Under the pieces are notes generated by a model. That model did not search any database. It saw only the letters and a list, made by a program, of their open reading frames with translations, and was not told the DNA's origin. Shown here piece by piece: positions 63,661 to 64,000 of a DNA stretch of 64,000 bases (position 1 is its first letter; the number at the start of each line of letters is the position of its first letter). Position numbers and translations under genes: made by a program. This DNA comes from Puffinus mauretanicus (taxonomy: Eukaryota > Chordata > Aves > Procellariiformes > Procellariidae). The DNA lies in NCBI GenBank assembly GCA_023333565.1, contig JAJKFH010000295.1, positions 2,026,001-2,090,000 of the forward strand, written 5' to 3'.

Positions 63661-64000
63661 GAAAAAGTATAATTTAAGGCCAGCTTCTGATAGCTTGTGT
63701 GACAAAGTTAATGTCATTTAAATCGAGTCTGCTTGTATTTAATAGGATAGAACTACAGTACTTTCGTTTAAACACTGTTGTTCCATTAAAAGCCAATTAC
63801 AGAAATTTAGCTTTCCTTGAATTTATAGAGCACAGCTTTTCATTTTAAAAAAGATCTATCCAAATACTTCATCCGAATTTAGTCTTCATAATTCTAACTA
63901 ATTGCATAACAGTCTTTCCACCCAGCTGCATAATGCAATTCGTCATGAGGAAACAAAACCTCCGCGCTGCACTCGCAGGCAGTACCGCCTGCCAGCAGTA

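Overview
The window is avian nuclear DNA, mostly an AT-rich, gene-poor stretch of the kind found on macrochromosomes. The bird assignment rests on three things: CR1 (chicken repeat 1) LINEs with the typical 3' end, an env-less ERV-L type endogenous retrovirus and solo LTR whose ends (TGT-CTGG...ACGACA) are those of common bird elements, and old amniote repeats. No bacterial, plasmid or CRISPR feature is present. I see one credible host protein gene in 64 kb. Layout: 1-20.9 kb is intergenic DNA with scattered old repeats, a GC-rich patch carrying a CTCF-type motif (about 7.1 kb), a worn minisatellite (12.2-12.5 kb) and a solo ERV-L LTR (15761-16373). At 20.93-21.9 kb a sharp CpG island holds a small two-exon gene on the + strand for a paraxis/scleraxis (TCF15/SCX) family bHLH factor. 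About 3.6 kb of AT-rich DNA follows, probably its 3' UTR, ending in a cluster of AATAAA signals near 25.5 kb. A CR1 3' end (25671-26246) lies just beyond. From 26.2 to 32.9 kb there is intergenic DNA with one old CR1. From about 32932 to 38283 lies a 5'-truncated ERV-L provirus: gag, pol (protease, RT, RNase H, integrase), no env, a polypurine tract and a 3' LTR. From 38.3 to 64 kb there is intergenic DNA with a CR1 on the minus strand (46821-47318), a second strong CTCF-type motif (49399-49414), microsatellites and very old LINE/SINE remnants toward the right end. How the parts relate: the bHLH gene is alone in its CpG island, flanked by noncoding DNA that could hold long-range regulatory elements. 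Two same-strand ERV-L LTRs, both with an intact TGACGTCA (CRE/ATF-type) site, lie about 5 kb upstream and 16 kb downstream. CTCF-type motifs in divergent orientation lie about 14 kb upstream and 28 kb downstream. The strongest leads are the bHLH gene, which has a family-typical core but lacks the acidic N-terminus of known TCF15/SCX and has two competing C-termini, and the provirus, whose gag and pol share one reading frame split by a single UAG. Family assignments are from recalled motifs; no database search was possible.
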